Source of the DNA: Promicromonospora sp049532985
GTDB taxonomy: Bacteria > Actinomycetota > Actinomycetes > Actinomycetales > Cellulomonadaceae
NCBI RefSeq assembly: GCF_049532985.1
Contig: NZ_CP186693.1
Location: 4,650,001-4,714,000, forward strand
Direction: 5' to 3'
Length of the DNA: 64,000 nucleotides
Below the pieces are notes generated by a model. It searched no databases, was not told the origin of the DNA, and worked only from the letters and a program-made list of their open reading frames with translations. Positions 1 to 7,797 of the stretch are shown here, in pieces. The translations under genes and the position numbers were made by a program. Each line of letters starts with the position of its first letter. Position 1 is the stretch's first letter.

Positions 1-1
1 C

Positions 2-58
2 GAACGCCGCACCGCCGGGTACGGCGGCGCGGCGGCCTACCTCCGCGACCTGCGGTGA
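2..58 (+). CDS. C-terminal end of an unidentified gene (partial)
   Basis: An open frame enters from the left edge and ends YLRDLR then TGA. Only about 18 residues are visible (Gly/Ala/Arg-rich, containing TAGYGGAAAYLRDLR), too little to assign a family. Support is codon usage like the neighbouring genes and a stop followed at once by an intergenic repeat block. It could be a chance frame. Confidence 0.45.
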   Translation, partial: ERRTAGYGGAAAYLRDLR

Positions 59-75
59 GCACCGATCCGGTGGTC

Positions 76-240
76 GAGGTCGGCACTCTGTCTTGAGGTC
101 GGCACTCTGTCTTGAGGTCGGCACTCTGTCTTGAGGTCGGCACAGGCCTGTGCCGACCTCGAGGCCAAGTGCCGACCTCGGGGGGGCACCGGGCCCGACC
201 TCGGGGGGCCACCGGGGCCGACCTCGGCGGGCCGCCGGGC
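76..240. repeat. Compound tandem and inverted repeat block
   Basis: Four copies of GAGGTCGGCAC start at 76, 95, 114 and 133 (exact 19-bp period, separated by TCTGTCTT). Two inverted copies, GTGCCGACCTC, start at 150 and 169 (again 19 bp). Three further CCGACCTC units start at 172, 195 and 218 with a 23-bp period. The two outer forward copies and the 23-bp series look like local amplification around one 66-bp palindromic element. No function is visible; it fills most of the gap before the acetyltransferase gene. Confidence 0.9.
114..179. repeat. 66-bp palindromic element, copy E1 (intergenic)
   Basis: Arms of 29 bp (114-142 and 151-179) match at 25 of 29 positions around the 8-bp loop CAGGCCTG. 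Both half-sites of the left arm read GAGGTCGGCA and are 19 bp apart. The centre, 133-160, is a perfect 28-bp palindrome. It has the same geometry as the copies at 1552, 26355, 37960 and 49824. Confidence 0.85.
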
Positions 241-287
241 ATGGGACGGGGCCGCGCGGGGGACCGGTTGTGTGGTCCGATGGCGCC

Positions 288-881
288 ATGCAGCACGATC
301 TCCGCCTCTCCGCCCACGGAGTCCGCCTCGTCCCGCTGACGCGGGAGCACGCGCCCGCCCTGGCCGGGCTCGTCGACGACCGGCTCTGGGCCGGCATGAC
401 CATCCCGCTCCCGGACACCACCTCGGCGATGGAGGCGTTCGTGGACGCCGCCGTCACGGCCCCCGACCACCTCGCGTTCGCGGTGCTCGGGCACGACGGC
501 GAGGTGCGCGGGTCCACCCGCTTCTACGAGCTCAACCCGGGGCAGCGCCGCGTCGAGATCGGCTCCACGTTCTACGGCCGCGACTGGTGGGCCGGGGTGA
601 CCAACCCGGCGTGCAAGCTGATGCTGCTGCGGCACGCCTTCGAGGACCTGGGGCTGCGCCGGGTCGCCCTGCGCTGCGACGCCCGCAACACCCGCTCCCG
701 CGCCGCGATCCTCAAGCTGGGCGCCCAGGAGGAGGGCAGGCTGCGCGCACACCGCGTGGCACCCGACGGCTCCGAGGGCGACACCCTCTACTTCTCCATC
801 CTGTCCGACGCGTGGCCCGAGGTCCGGGCCGGCCTCGACGCGCGGCTGACCGCGCTCACTGCCGTGTCCGAATCCCGCTAG
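288..881 (+). CDS. GNAT family N-acetyltransferase (RimJ/RimL-like)
   Basis: A 197-residue single-domain GNAT protein that would transfer an acetyl group from acetyl-CoA to an amine; the substrate is unknown. Visible features are the N-terminal VRLVPLTREHAPAL strand-helix typical of RimJ/RimL-type enzymes, the central GSTRFYELN and WWAGVTNPACKLMLL region (acetyl-CoA binding core), and the C-terminal RVALRCDARNTRSRAAILKLGA segment characteristic of this subfamily. ATG 288 is chosen because the domain begins directly after it; the open frame extends upstream only into repeat sequence. It sits alone between the 76-240 repeat block and the DNA-repair pair. Confident for family, not for substrate. 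Confidence 0.9.
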   Translation: MQHDLRLSAHGVRLVPLTREHAPALAGLVDDRLWAGMTIPLPDTTSAMEAFVDAAVTAPDHLAFAVLGHDGEVRGSTRFYELNPGQRRVEIGSTFYGRDWWAGVTNPACKLMLLRHAFEDLGLRRVALRCDARNTRSRAAILKLGAQEEGRLRAHRVAPDGSEGDTLYFSILSDAWPEVRAGLDARLTALTAVSESR

Positions 882-915
882 CCGGGGCGTCCGGGCGGGG
901 CGCAGGATGGGGGTC

Positions 916-2613
916 ATGACCGACGTCGACACCCGCGATCCCGCGTTCGCCGAGCGCTACCGCGCCATCGCCGCGCGCGACTCCCGCTTCGACGGCCAGT
1001 TCTACACGGCGGTGCGCACCACCGGAATCTACTGCCGGCCCTCGTGCCCCGCCCGCACGCCCAAGGCGGAGAACGTGTCCTTCTACCTCACGTCGGCGGC
1101 GGCGCACGAGGCCGGCTTCCGCGCGTGCAAGCGGTGCCTGCCCGAGGCCGCCCCCGGCACACCCGCCTGGGACCTGCGGCGCGACCTCACGGGCCGCGCG
1201 ATGCGCCTGGTCGCCGACGGCGTGGTGGACCGGGAGGGCGTGTCCGGGCTGGCCACGCGGCTGGGCTACTCGGAGCGGCAGCTCCACCGGCTGCTGGTGG
1301 GCGAGCTCGGCGCGGGGCCCCTGGCCCTGGCCCGGGCCCAGCGCGCGCAGACCGCGCGGGCCCTGCTGGTCGGCACGTCCCTGCGCCTGGCCGACGTCGC
1401 CTTCGCCGCCGGCTTCGGGTCGATCCGGCAGTTCAACGACACCGTGTCCGAGGTGTTCGGCACCACGCCGTCGGAGCTCCGTGCCCGCTCCCGCCGTCTG
1501 CCCCGCCCCACCCCATCCCGGGGACCTGGGGCCACCCCCGGATCAGCCGCCGAGACCGGTCGTCTGCCTCGAGATCGGTCAACCGGGCGACCGATGTCGG
1601 GGCAGGCGACCGAACCTGCGGTGGGCGGCGCTGGCAGCGAGCCCGTGCGGATCTCGCTCACGCTGCCGGTACGCGAACCCTTCGACGCGCGCGGCGTGCT
1701 GGAGTTTCTCGCGGCCCGTGCGATCGACGGGGTGGAGTCGGCCCACCTGGACGGCACCCTGCGGTACGCCCGCACCGTGCTGCTGCCGCACGGGCCCGGT
1801 GCGTTGGAGGTGCGGGTCCCGCACCCCGGCGCCGGGCGGGTGGAGCTGGACCTGGAGCTGACCGACCTGGCGGACGCCCCGGTCGCGGTGGCCCGCGTGC
1901 GGCGGCTGCTCGACCTCGACGCCGACCCGGTCGCCGTCGACTCCGCGCTGGCCGCCGACCCGGTGCTCGCGCCGTCGGCCGCCGCGACACCCGGGATCCG
2001 CGTGCCCGGCACGCTCGACCCCGCGGAGCTGCTGGTCCGCGCGATCGTGGGCCAGCAGATCAGCGTCGCCGCCGCGCGCACGCACCTGACGCGGCTCACG
2101 GTGGGGGCCGGGACGCCGTACGAGTCGGCGTTCACGGGGCTCACCCGGCTGTTCCCCACGCCGGGCCAGATCGCAGGCCCGCCCAGGATCGACGAGGTGC
2201 GCGCCGGCACGACCACCGGAACCGGACCGGGCGGCGCAGCCGCTCCGAGCGCCGCAGAGACCTACCTCCGGCTGCCGGCCCGGACCCTGGCCACGGTGGT
2301 CGCGGCGACCCGGGACCTCGCGGACGGCACCCTGACCCTCAGCGTGGGTGACGACCCGGACGACCTGCGCCGACGCCTCGTCTCCCGGCCCGGGATCGGT
2401 CCGTGGACGGCCGGCTACGTGGCACTGCGGGTGCTCGGCGACCCGGACGTGCTCATGGACGGCGACGTCGCCCTGCTCGCCGGGGCGCGCGCCATCGGCC
2501 TGGTCTCCGCGGCGGACCCCCGACCGCAGCAGTTCAAGGAGCTCGCCCGGCGCGGCGCGGCATGGGCGCCCTGGCGCTCGTACGCCGCCATGCATCTCTG
2601 GCGCTCCGCATGA
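916..2613 (+). CDS. Ada-AlkA fusion: methylphosphotriester sensor/regulator joined to 3-methyladenine DNA glycosylase
   Basis: A 565-residue fusion for the adaptive response to DNA alkylation. Residues about 10-80 are the Ada zinc domain, with ligands C40, C44 (YCRPSC) and C71, C74 (CKRC), nearly the spacing of E. coli Ada. Residues 88-200 are an AraC-type helix-turn-helix. Residues 245-565 are AlkA-like: an N-terminal domain, then a HhH-GPD motif (RPGIGPWTAGYVALRVLG) with the likely catalytic Asp at 517. The Ada C-terminal methyltransferase is absent and is supplied by the ogt gene just downstream. The start could also be GTG-like ATG 907; 916 is preferred because CAGGAT lies 7 nt before it. 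Residues 213-234 are encoded by a 66-bp palindromic element in the interdomain linker. Confidence 0.93.
   Translation: MTDVDTRDPAFAERYRAIAARDSRFDGQFYTAVRTTGIYCRPSCPARTPKAENVSFYLTSAAAHEAGFRACKRCLPEAAPGTPAWDLRRDLTGRAMRLVADGVVDREGVSGLATRLGYSERQLHRLLVGELGAGPLALARAQRAQTARALLVGTSLRLADVAFAAGFGSIRQFNDTVSEVFGTTPSELRARSRRLPRPTPSRGPGATPGSAAETGRLPRDRSTGRPMSGQATEPAVGGAGSEPVRISLTLPVREPFDARGVLEFLAARAIDGVESAHLDGTLRYARTVLLPHGPGALEVRVPHPGAGRVELDLELTDLADAPVAVARVRRLLDLDADPVAVDSALAADPVLAPSAAATPGIRVPGTLDPAELLVRAIVGQQISVAAARTHLTRLTVGAGTPYESAFTGLTRLFPTPGQIAGPPRIDEVRAGTTTGTGPGGAAAPSAAETYLRLPARTLATVVAATRDLADGTLTLSVGDDPDDLRRRLVSRPGIGPWTAGYVALRVLGDPDVLMDGDVALLAGARAIGLVSAADPRPQQFKELARRGAAWAPWRSYAAMHLWRSA
1552..1617. repeat. 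66-bp palindromic element, copy E2 (in frame inside ada-alkA)
   Basis: Arms 1552-1580 and 1589-1617 match at 22 of 29 positions around the 8-bp loop AACCGGGC. The half-sites GAGACCGGTC and GAGATCGGTC are 19 bp apart. The element begins on codon position 1 and supplies exactly 22 sense codons, residues 213-234, in the linker between the helix-turn-helix and the glycosylase. Its arms agree with those of copy E3 in hemY at 45 of 58 positions. Confidence 0.85.
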
Positions 2614-2668
2614 CCGGCCGGACCGATGCGGTACCGCGGGTCCGGCACCTCGAACGGAAGGTAGATCG

Positions 2669-3217
2669 ATGGACGCGACAACCCTGACCACCCCCGACGG
2701 CCCGTTCAGCATCATCGTGTCGCCGGTCCCGGCGCCGGACGACGTCCCGGGACCGGACCCCGCGGCGGTGCTCGCCGCGGGCTGGACCGACGACCTGGAC
2801 TCGCTCCTCGCCCTGGTGCACCCCACGCTGCGGCCCGTGGACGGCAGCCGCCCGGCGCCGTCGTCGGCCACGGACGGTGTGCTCGCCGAGGCCGCGGACG
2901 CCGTCCGCGCCTACTACGACGGCGACCACGGGGCGCCCGGGCGGGTTCCGGTGCGCCAGGCGAGCGGGCCGTTCCGGACGCACGCGTGGGACGTGCTGCG
3001 CGAGGTGAAGGCGGGTGAGCGCCTGACCTACAGCGAGTACGCGGCCCGTGCCGGGCGGCCCGCCGCGGTGCGCGCCGCCGCGGGAGCGTGCGCCATGAAT
3101 GCCGCGGCCCTGTTCGTGCCGTGCCACCGCATCCTGCGCACGGACGGTTCGCTGGGCGGGTTCCGGTACGGCCTGCCGGTCAAGGAGGCCCTGCTGTCCC
3201 GCGAGTCGGCGGCCTAG
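2669..3217 (+). CDS. ogt: Methylated-DNA--protein-cysteine methyltransferase
   Basis: A suicide repair enzyme that moves the methyl group from O6-methylguanine (or O4-methylthymine) to its own cysteine. The protein has 182 residues, the normal size. The active-site PCHR motif is present with acceptor C152, followed by the family GSLGGFRYGLPVKEALL tail; the helix-turn-helix segment TYSEYAARAG that grips DNA precedes it. ATG 2669 has GGAAGG about 8 nt upstream. It lies 55 bp after ada-alkA on the same strand, so the two probably form one alkylation-damage operon in which Ogt replaces the missing Ada C-terminal domain. Confidence 0.96.
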   Translation: MDATTLTTPDGPFSIIVSPVPAPDDVPGPDPAAVLAAGWTDDLDSLLALVHPTLRPVDGSRPAPSSATDGVLAEAADAVRAYYDGDHGAPGRVPVRQASGPFRTHAWDVLREVKAGERLTYSEYAARAGRPAAVRAAAGACAMNAAALFVPCHRILRTDGSLGGFRYGLPVKEALLSRESAA

Positions 3218-3222
3218 GAAGG

Positions 3223-3279
3223 ACGAGGCCCGGGCCACCACGTCCCGAACGACGTCGGAGCGTGGGGCCCAGGCCTCGT
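3223..3279. terminator. Bidirectional terminator-like inverted repeat between ogt and the ABC operon
   Basis: ACGAGGCCCGGGCC...CACG pairs with CGTGGGGCCCAGGCCTCGT, with one bulge and an 18-nt loop. It lies between two convergent genes, so it can serve both. No clear T-run, as usual in high-GC actinobacteria. Confidence 0.7.
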
Positions 3280-3298
3280 GGCGGGCGGAGCCGGAGGC

Positions 3299-4228
3299 TC
3301 AGCCCTTGACCGCGCCCGCCAGGAGCCCGCGCACGAAGTAGCGCTGCAGCGACAGGAACACGATCAGCGGGACGATCAGCGAGATGAACGCGCCCGCGGA
3401 CAGCACGTGCCAGTCACCGCCGCGGGAGCCCGCGAGCTCGGCCACGCGCACGGTGAGCGGGAACGTCCGCAGGTTGCCCATGACCAGGGCGACCAGCAGG
3501 TCGTTCCACACCCAGAGGAACTGGAAGATGCCGAAGGCCGCGATCGCCGGGGTGAGCAGCGGCAGCACCACCCGGAAGAACACCTGCACGTGGCCGGCGC
3601 CGTCCATGCGGGCCGCCTCGACCAGCGAGCTCGGGATGTCCTTCATGAAGTTGTGCAGCAGGAAGATCGCCAGCGGCAGGGCGAAGATCGAGTGCGACAG
3701 CCAGATGGCCCAGAACGTGCCGTTGATGCCGATGTCCACGTAGGCCGTGAGCAGGGGCACCAGGGTGATCTGGATGGGCACGATCTGCAGCGCGAACACC
3801 GCGATGAACAGGAAGTCGCGCCCCTTGAAGTCCACCCAGGCGAACCCGTAGGCGGCCAGCAGCGCGACCGTGATCGGGATGAACACCGCCGGCAGCGTGA
3901 CCACGAACGAGTTGACGAAGTAGGTGGCCAGGTCGGTCGAGCCGTCGAACAGCGCCGTCTCGTAGTTGCGCAGCGAGAAGACGCCCTCTCCCGCGAGGGC
4001 GTCGCCGAAGACCGTCCACCAGCCGCTCTGCCGCACGTCGAGCTCGGGCCGGAACGAGGTGACCAGCAGGCCGACCGTCGGCACGGTCCACAGGACCGCG
4101 ATGACGATGGCGAGCGTGCTCGCCCACGGGCTCGACAGCGCCTTGCGCGCCTTGCGGGCGCGGTTGCCCATGCCCGACGCCGACCGGGGCACCTCCGTCG
4201 CGGGGGCGTCTGCCTTCACGGTGCTCAT
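3299..4228 (-). CDS. Sugar ABC transporter permease (MalG/AglG-type)
   Basis: Second inner-membrane subunit of a carbohydrate importer, 309 residues. A cytoplasmic N-terminus ending near residue 35 is followed by a first membrane helix (TLAIVIAVLWTVPTVGLLV) and about five more. The EAA loop that docks the ATPase is EAARMDGAGHVQVFFRVVLP. The start ATG overlaps the stop of the upstream permease by 4 nt (ATGA), indicating translational coupling. Gene order is binding protein, permease, permease, with no ATPase gene here, so a shared MsiK-like ATPase encoded elsewhere is likely (inference from actinobacterial sugar importers). Confidence 0.94.
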   Translation of the reverse strand: MSTVKADAPATEVPRSASGMGNRARKARKALSSPWASTLAIVIAVLWTVPTVGLLVTSFRPELDVRQSGWWTVFGDALAGEGVFSLRNYETALFDGSTDLATYFVNSFVVTLPAVFIPITVALLAAYGFAWVDFKGRDFLFIAVFALQIVPIQITLVPLLTAYVDIGINGTFWAIWLSHSIFALPLAIFLLHNFMKDIPSSLVEAARMDGAGHVQVFFRVVLPLLTPAIAAFGIFQFLWVWNDLLVALVMGNLRTFPLTVRVAELAGSRGGDWHVLSAGAFISLIVPLIVFLSLQRYFVRGLLAGAVKG

Positions 4229-5211
4229 CGGACCTCCTCCGACAGGCGCTGCTGGCGCACGTTGTAGATGATCACCGGGATGACGATGACGAACAGGATC
4301 ACGGCCAGCGCGGCGCTCAGTCCGGCGTCGCCCTGCCGGAACCGCTGGTTGTAGAACTCCAGGGCCACGATCGAGGTGCCGAAGTCGCCCGCCGTCATCG
4401 TGCGCACGATGTCGAAGGTCTTGAGCGTGGTCATCGCGATGGTGGTGAGCACCACGACCAGGGCGGGCCGGATGCTCGGGATCGTGATGCGCCAGAACAT
4501 GCCGAACCCGGAGACGCCGTCGAGCCGCGCGGCCTCGACGATGTCGTCGGGGATCGCCTTGATCGACGCCGACAGCAGCGTCATGGCGAAGCCCGCCTGG
4601 ATCCAGATGAACACCACCATGATGAGGAACGTGTTCAGGGGGCGGCCGATCAGGAACTGCTGGGGCTCACCGCCGAGCCACACGATGAACTGGTTGAGCA
4701 GACCCGTCTGGTCCACGCCGGCGGGCTTGTACTCGTAGACGAACTTCCAGATGATCGAGGCGCCCACCATCGAGATGGCCATCGGCAGGAACACGAGGCC
4801 CTTGGCGATGGACTCGAACCGGCTCTTGTCGACCAGGTAGGCGTACGCGAGACCGAAGAAGGTGGCCACCAGCGGCGCGACGAGCACCCACAGCGCGGTG
4901 TTGCCGAGCACCACGAGGAACTGTGGCTCGGTGAAGGCCCGCACGTAGTTGTCGAACCCCACGAACTCGGTGCTGTTGCGGTTCATGGCCGAGTTGATGA
5001 TGGTCCGGATCGCCGGGTAGACCAGGCCGATCAGGAGCAGCAGCAGGGCCGCCCCCACGAAGCCGAAGCCGACGAACCAGCGGGCCGGGTTCCGTGGTCG
5101 GTCGACCACGAAGAGGATGATGCCCATGATCGCGACGAACAGCACGATCGCGATGAGCATCAGCAAGAACTTGTGCGTGGGATCGTCCCCCGCGTGCAAC
5201 AGCCAATCCAT
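4225..5211 (-). CDS. Sugar ABC transporter permease (MalF/AglF-type)
   Basis: First permease subunit, 328 residues. It has two early hydrophobic segments (FLLMLIAIVLFVAIMGIILF and the one after VDRPRNPARW), then a periplasmic stretch and the conserved permease core with EAA loop EAARLDGVSGFGMFWRITIP. The N-terminal layout resembles AglF-type alpha-glucoside permeases. It lies about 120 bp downstream of the binding-protein gene; the hairpin at 5276-5310 sits in that gap, so this gene is probably expressed at a lower level than the binding protein. It overlaps the next permease by 4 nt. Confidence 0.94.
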   Translation of the reverse strand: MDWLLHAGDDPTHKFLLMLIAIVLFVAIMGIILFVVDRPRNPARWFVGFGFVGAALLLLLIGLVYPAIRTIINSAMNRNSTEFVGFDNYVRAFTEPQFLVVLGNTALWVLVAPLVATFFGLAYAYLVDKSRFESIAKGLVFLPMAISMVGASIIWKFVYEYKPAGVDQTGLLNQFIVWLGGEPQQFLIGRPLNTFLIMVVFIWIQAGFAMTLLSASIKAIPDDIVEAARLDGVSGFGMFWRITIPSIRPALVVVLTTIAMTTLKTFDIVRTMTAGDFGTSIVALEFYNQRFRQGDAGLSAALAVILFVIVIPVIIYNVRQQRLSEEVR

Positions 5212-5275
5212 GGCTCTCTCCTGTCGCTGTCCTGGTCCGGTCTCCCTTGACTGGGCCGGCCCCCAGCCTAGGACG

Positions 5276-5310
5276 GCGGAGGCGTGGGACTCGTGGTCCC
5301 ACGCCTCCGC
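5276..5310 (-). terminator. Intercistronic hairpin (partial terminator) after the sugar-binding protein gene
   Basis: A perfect 15-bp stem, GCGGAGGCGTGGGAC, with the 5-nt loop TCGTG. Placed between the binding-protein gene and its permeases, it would stabilise the upstream mRNA and attenuate read-through, a usual arrangement in sugar importer operons. Confidence 0.75.
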
Positions 5311-5333
5311 GCGTCATGCTCGAGGGCCGACCG

Positions 5334-6731
5334 TCAGTTCGACGGCCAGGAGTTCTCGATGGCGGTGGTGACTTCCTCGCTGCTCTGGTCGCTGGCGAAC
5401 CACTCGATGATGCCGCTCCAGAACGTGTCCGTACCGACCGCGGCCGGCATCAGGTCGGACGCGTCGAACCGGGCCACCGTGGCCGGGTCGGCCAGGATCT
5501 CCGCGGAGAGCTTGTCGAAGTCCGTGGCCAGGAGCTCCGGGTCGAGACCCTTGTTGGCGCTCACCCAGCCGCCGGCCGGGGTGGCCGCCGCCTTGGCGTT
5601 GGCCCAGTCCGCGCTCGACAGGTAGGTCTGGAAGGCAACGACCTCGGGACGGTCGTCGAACGCGCCGATGAACTCGCCGGCCACCAGGGTCGGCTTCTCG
5701 TCCTCGGTCATGGCCGGCAGGTAGAAGGCGTAGACGTCGCCGTCGGGCGCCACCTCGGTGCCCTCGGGCCACTGCGTCGCGTAGAAGTTCGCGGCGCGGT
5801 GCATCCAGCAGTTGCCGTCCAGGATCGGGTAGCCCGCATCGGTCCAGGTCGCCGTGGCGATCGAGTCGACGCCGCCCAGGCCGCCGTTCACGTAGTCCGG
5901 GTTCTTGAGGATCTCGCCGGCGGCGTCCCACGCCTCGACGATCTGCGGGTCGTTGAAGGGGATCTCGTGGGTGTACCACTGGTCGTAGACGTCCGGGCCC
6001 GCGGTGCGGAGCACGGTGTCCTCGATCCAGTCGGTGCCCGGCCAGCCGGAGGCGTCACCGGACTCCACGCCCGCGCACCAGGGGCGCGTGGCGCCCTCGT
6101 TGTTCTCGGCGATGGTGGCGGTGAGCTCGAGCATCTCGTCCCAGGTGGTCGGCACCTCGTAGCCGGCCTCCTCGAACATGGAGGGCGAGTACCAGACGAA
6201 CGACTTCACGTTGGAGCCCAGCGGCGCGGCGTAGAACGTGCCGTCGACCGTGCCATACTCCTTCCACTCCGGGGCCCAGCCCTCGTCGACGTTCGCCTCG
6301 ACCTGCTCGGGGGCCGGCAGGACGGCGTCGTAGTCGCGCACCAGGGACTGGAGCAGACCCGGCTGCGGCAGGATGGCGATGTCCGGCGGGTTGCCCGCCT
6401 GGACACGCGTCGGGAGCTGCGCCTCCATCTCGCGCGACGCCTCGTACTCGACCGTCACGCCGGTGCACTTCTCGAACGGCTCGTAGGACTTCGTCTGGGT
6501 CTCGGCCTCGGGCTCGACGATCGTCGTGTAGACGGTGACCGTCTTGCCGTCGAGGTCTCCGAACTCGTCGAAGGCGCTGCAGTCGATCGCGTAGTCGGTC
6601 GCCTCGCCGCCGCCACCACCGTCACCGCCGCCGTCATCGGTGTCGGCACACGCCGACAGGATCAGGGCCAGGCTCGCGCCGGTCGCCGCGACGGCGATCG
6701 CCCGGCGCTTGGAAGCCTTCCGGATAGTCAT
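5334..6731 (-). CDS. Sugar ABC transporter substrate-binding lipoprotein (AglE-like)
   Basis: Extracellular receptor of the importer, 465 residues. The signal peptide has basic residues (MTIRKASKRR), a hydrophobic core and the lipobox LSAC, giving a lipid-anchored Cys near residue 27, followed by an Asp/Gly-rich linker. The mature part has the family-1 solute-binding fold (KTVTVYTTIVEPEAETQTKSYEPF start; TTWDEMLELTATIAEN mid-region). Similarity of the set to AglEFG suggests alpha-glucosides, but this is not proved. ATG 6731 is chosen over an upstream in-frame GTG because that GTG lies in GGAGGA, the ribosome site 5 nt before ATG 6731. Two palindromes upstream mark its control region. Confidence 0.94.
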   Translation of the reverse strand: MTIRKASKRRAIAVAATGASLALILSACADTDDGGGDGGGGGEATDYAIDCSAFDEFGDLDGKTVTVYTTIVEPEAETQTKSYEPFEKCTGVTVEYEASREMEAQLPTRVQAGNPPDIAILPQPGLLQSLVRDYDAVLPAPEQVEANVDEGWAPEWKEYGTVDGTFYAAPLGSNVKSFVWYSPSMFEEAGYEVPTTWDEMLELTATIAENNEGATRPWCAGVESGDASGWPGTDWIEDTVLRTAGPDVYDQWYTHEIPFNDPQIVEAWDAAGEILKNPDYVNGGLGGVDSIATATWTDAGYPILDGNCWMHRAANFYATQWPEGTEVAPDGDVYAFYLPAMTEDEKPTLVAGEFIGAFDDRPEVVAFQTYLSSADWANAKAAATPAGGWVSANKGLDPELLATDFDKLSAEILADPATVARFDASDLMPAAVGTDTFWSGIIEWFASDQSSEEVTTAIENSWPSN

Positions 6732-6837
6732 CTCGTGCTCCTCCACTGCTTCGTGGGCTCAGAACCCTCTGACATGCGGGTACGGCCCGGCAGACTGCCA
6801 GGTTGCCCTTCGTCAACGCAACCGTGGTTTACGATCC

Positions 6838-6881
6838 AATGCAAGCCCATACAGCACCGGCTTGCATTACGAAACCGTTTC
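6838..6881 (-). promoter_or_regulatory. Operator pair upstream of the sugar importer
   Basis: AATGCAAGCC and GGCTTGCATT form a perfect 10-bp inverted repeat (spacer 11). Next to it, at 6871-6881, is GAAACCGTTTC, inside a CGAAACCGTTTCAA context matching LacI/GalR-type operators (TGNAANCGNTTNCA). They lie 107-150 bp upstream of the binding-protein start, in AT-richer sequence. No LacI-family gene is in the window, so the regulator is elsewhere. Confidence 0.65.
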
Positions 6882-7008
6882 AATCACCCGGGCCGCTCAA
6901 GCCGGGTGAATCCCCTGGTCGGCTCGGTGCAACGAATCGGCTGACCGTCGGCGGCGGGACGTAGGCTTGTGCCCGCCAGGACCCTGGTGCACCGACGGAA
7001 GGACGGAC

Positions 7009-7785
7009 ATGATCGAGCTGAGGACGCCGCGCGAGATCGAGGAGATGCGCCCGGCGGGACGCTTCGTCGCGGACGTGCTCCTCGCCGTCCGGGAGGCCGC
7101 CGGCGTGGGTGTGAACCTGCTCGAGCTCGACGAGGTCGCGCACAAGATGATCCGCGACCGCGGCGCGGAGTCGTGCTACATCGACTACCACCCGTCCTTC
7201 GGCGCCATGCCGTTCGGCAAGACCCTGTGCACCTCCGTGAACGACGCCGTGCTGCACGGCCTCCCGTACGACTACGCGCTGCAGGACGGCGACCTGCTGT
7301 CGATCGACTTCGCCGCGTCCGTCAACGGCTGGGTGTCCGACTCCGCGCTGTCGTTCGTGGTGGGCACCCCGGCGCCGGGCCGCGCCGAGGCCGACGCCAC
7401 GCTGATCCGCACCACGGAGGTCGCACTCGAGGCGGGCATCGCCGCCGCGCGCCCGGGCAGGAAGATCGGCGACATCTCCGCCGCCATCGCCGAGGTCGCG
7501 CACGCCGCCGGGTACTCGATCAACACCGACTTCGGCGGGCACGGCGTGGGCCGCACCATGCACGGCGACCCGCACGTGCCGAACAACGGGCGTGCGGGCC
7601 GCGGGTTCCCGCTCAAGCCGGGCCTGGTCATCGCCGTCGAACCGTGGTTCCTGGAGACCACCGACGAGATCTTCACCGACCCCGACGGCTGGACGCTGCG
7701 CTCGGTGGACGGCTCGCGCGGCGCGCACTCGGAGCACACGATCGCCATCACGGACGGCGACCCGATCGTGCTCACCGCCCGCTGA
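7009..7785 (+). CDS. map: Type I methionine aminopeptidase
   Basis: Removes the initiator methionine from nascent proteins in the cytoplasm. The protein has 258 residues, the usual length. The dinuclear metal ligands of the pita-bread fold are visible in order: D in SIDFAA, D in WVSDSA, H in GGHGVG, E in AVEPWF and E in SEHT. ATG 7009 follows the ribosome site GGAAGGACGG. It is transcribed away from the sugar importer and converges with the HAD phosphatase gene that follows, whose stop is only 12 bp away. Confidence 0.96.
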   Translation: MIELRTPREIEEMRPAGRFVADVLLAVREAAGVGVNLLELDEVAHKMIRDRGAESCYIDYHPSFGAMPFGKTLCTSVNDAVLHGLPYDYALQDGDLLSIDFAASVNGWVSDSALSFVVGTPAPGRAEADATLIRTTEVALEAGIAAARPGRKIGDISAAIAEVAHAAGYSINTDFGGHGVGRTMHGDPHVPNNGRAGRGFPLKPGLVIAVEPWFLETTDEIFTDPDGWTLRSVDGSRGAHSEHTIAITDGDPIVLTAR

Positions 7786-7797
7786 CGGCGGGGCTGG

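Noticed and set aside
76..240. CRISPR array
   Set aside because: Repeat units are contiguous or separated by near-identical 8-bp stretches; there are no unique spacers and no cas genes.
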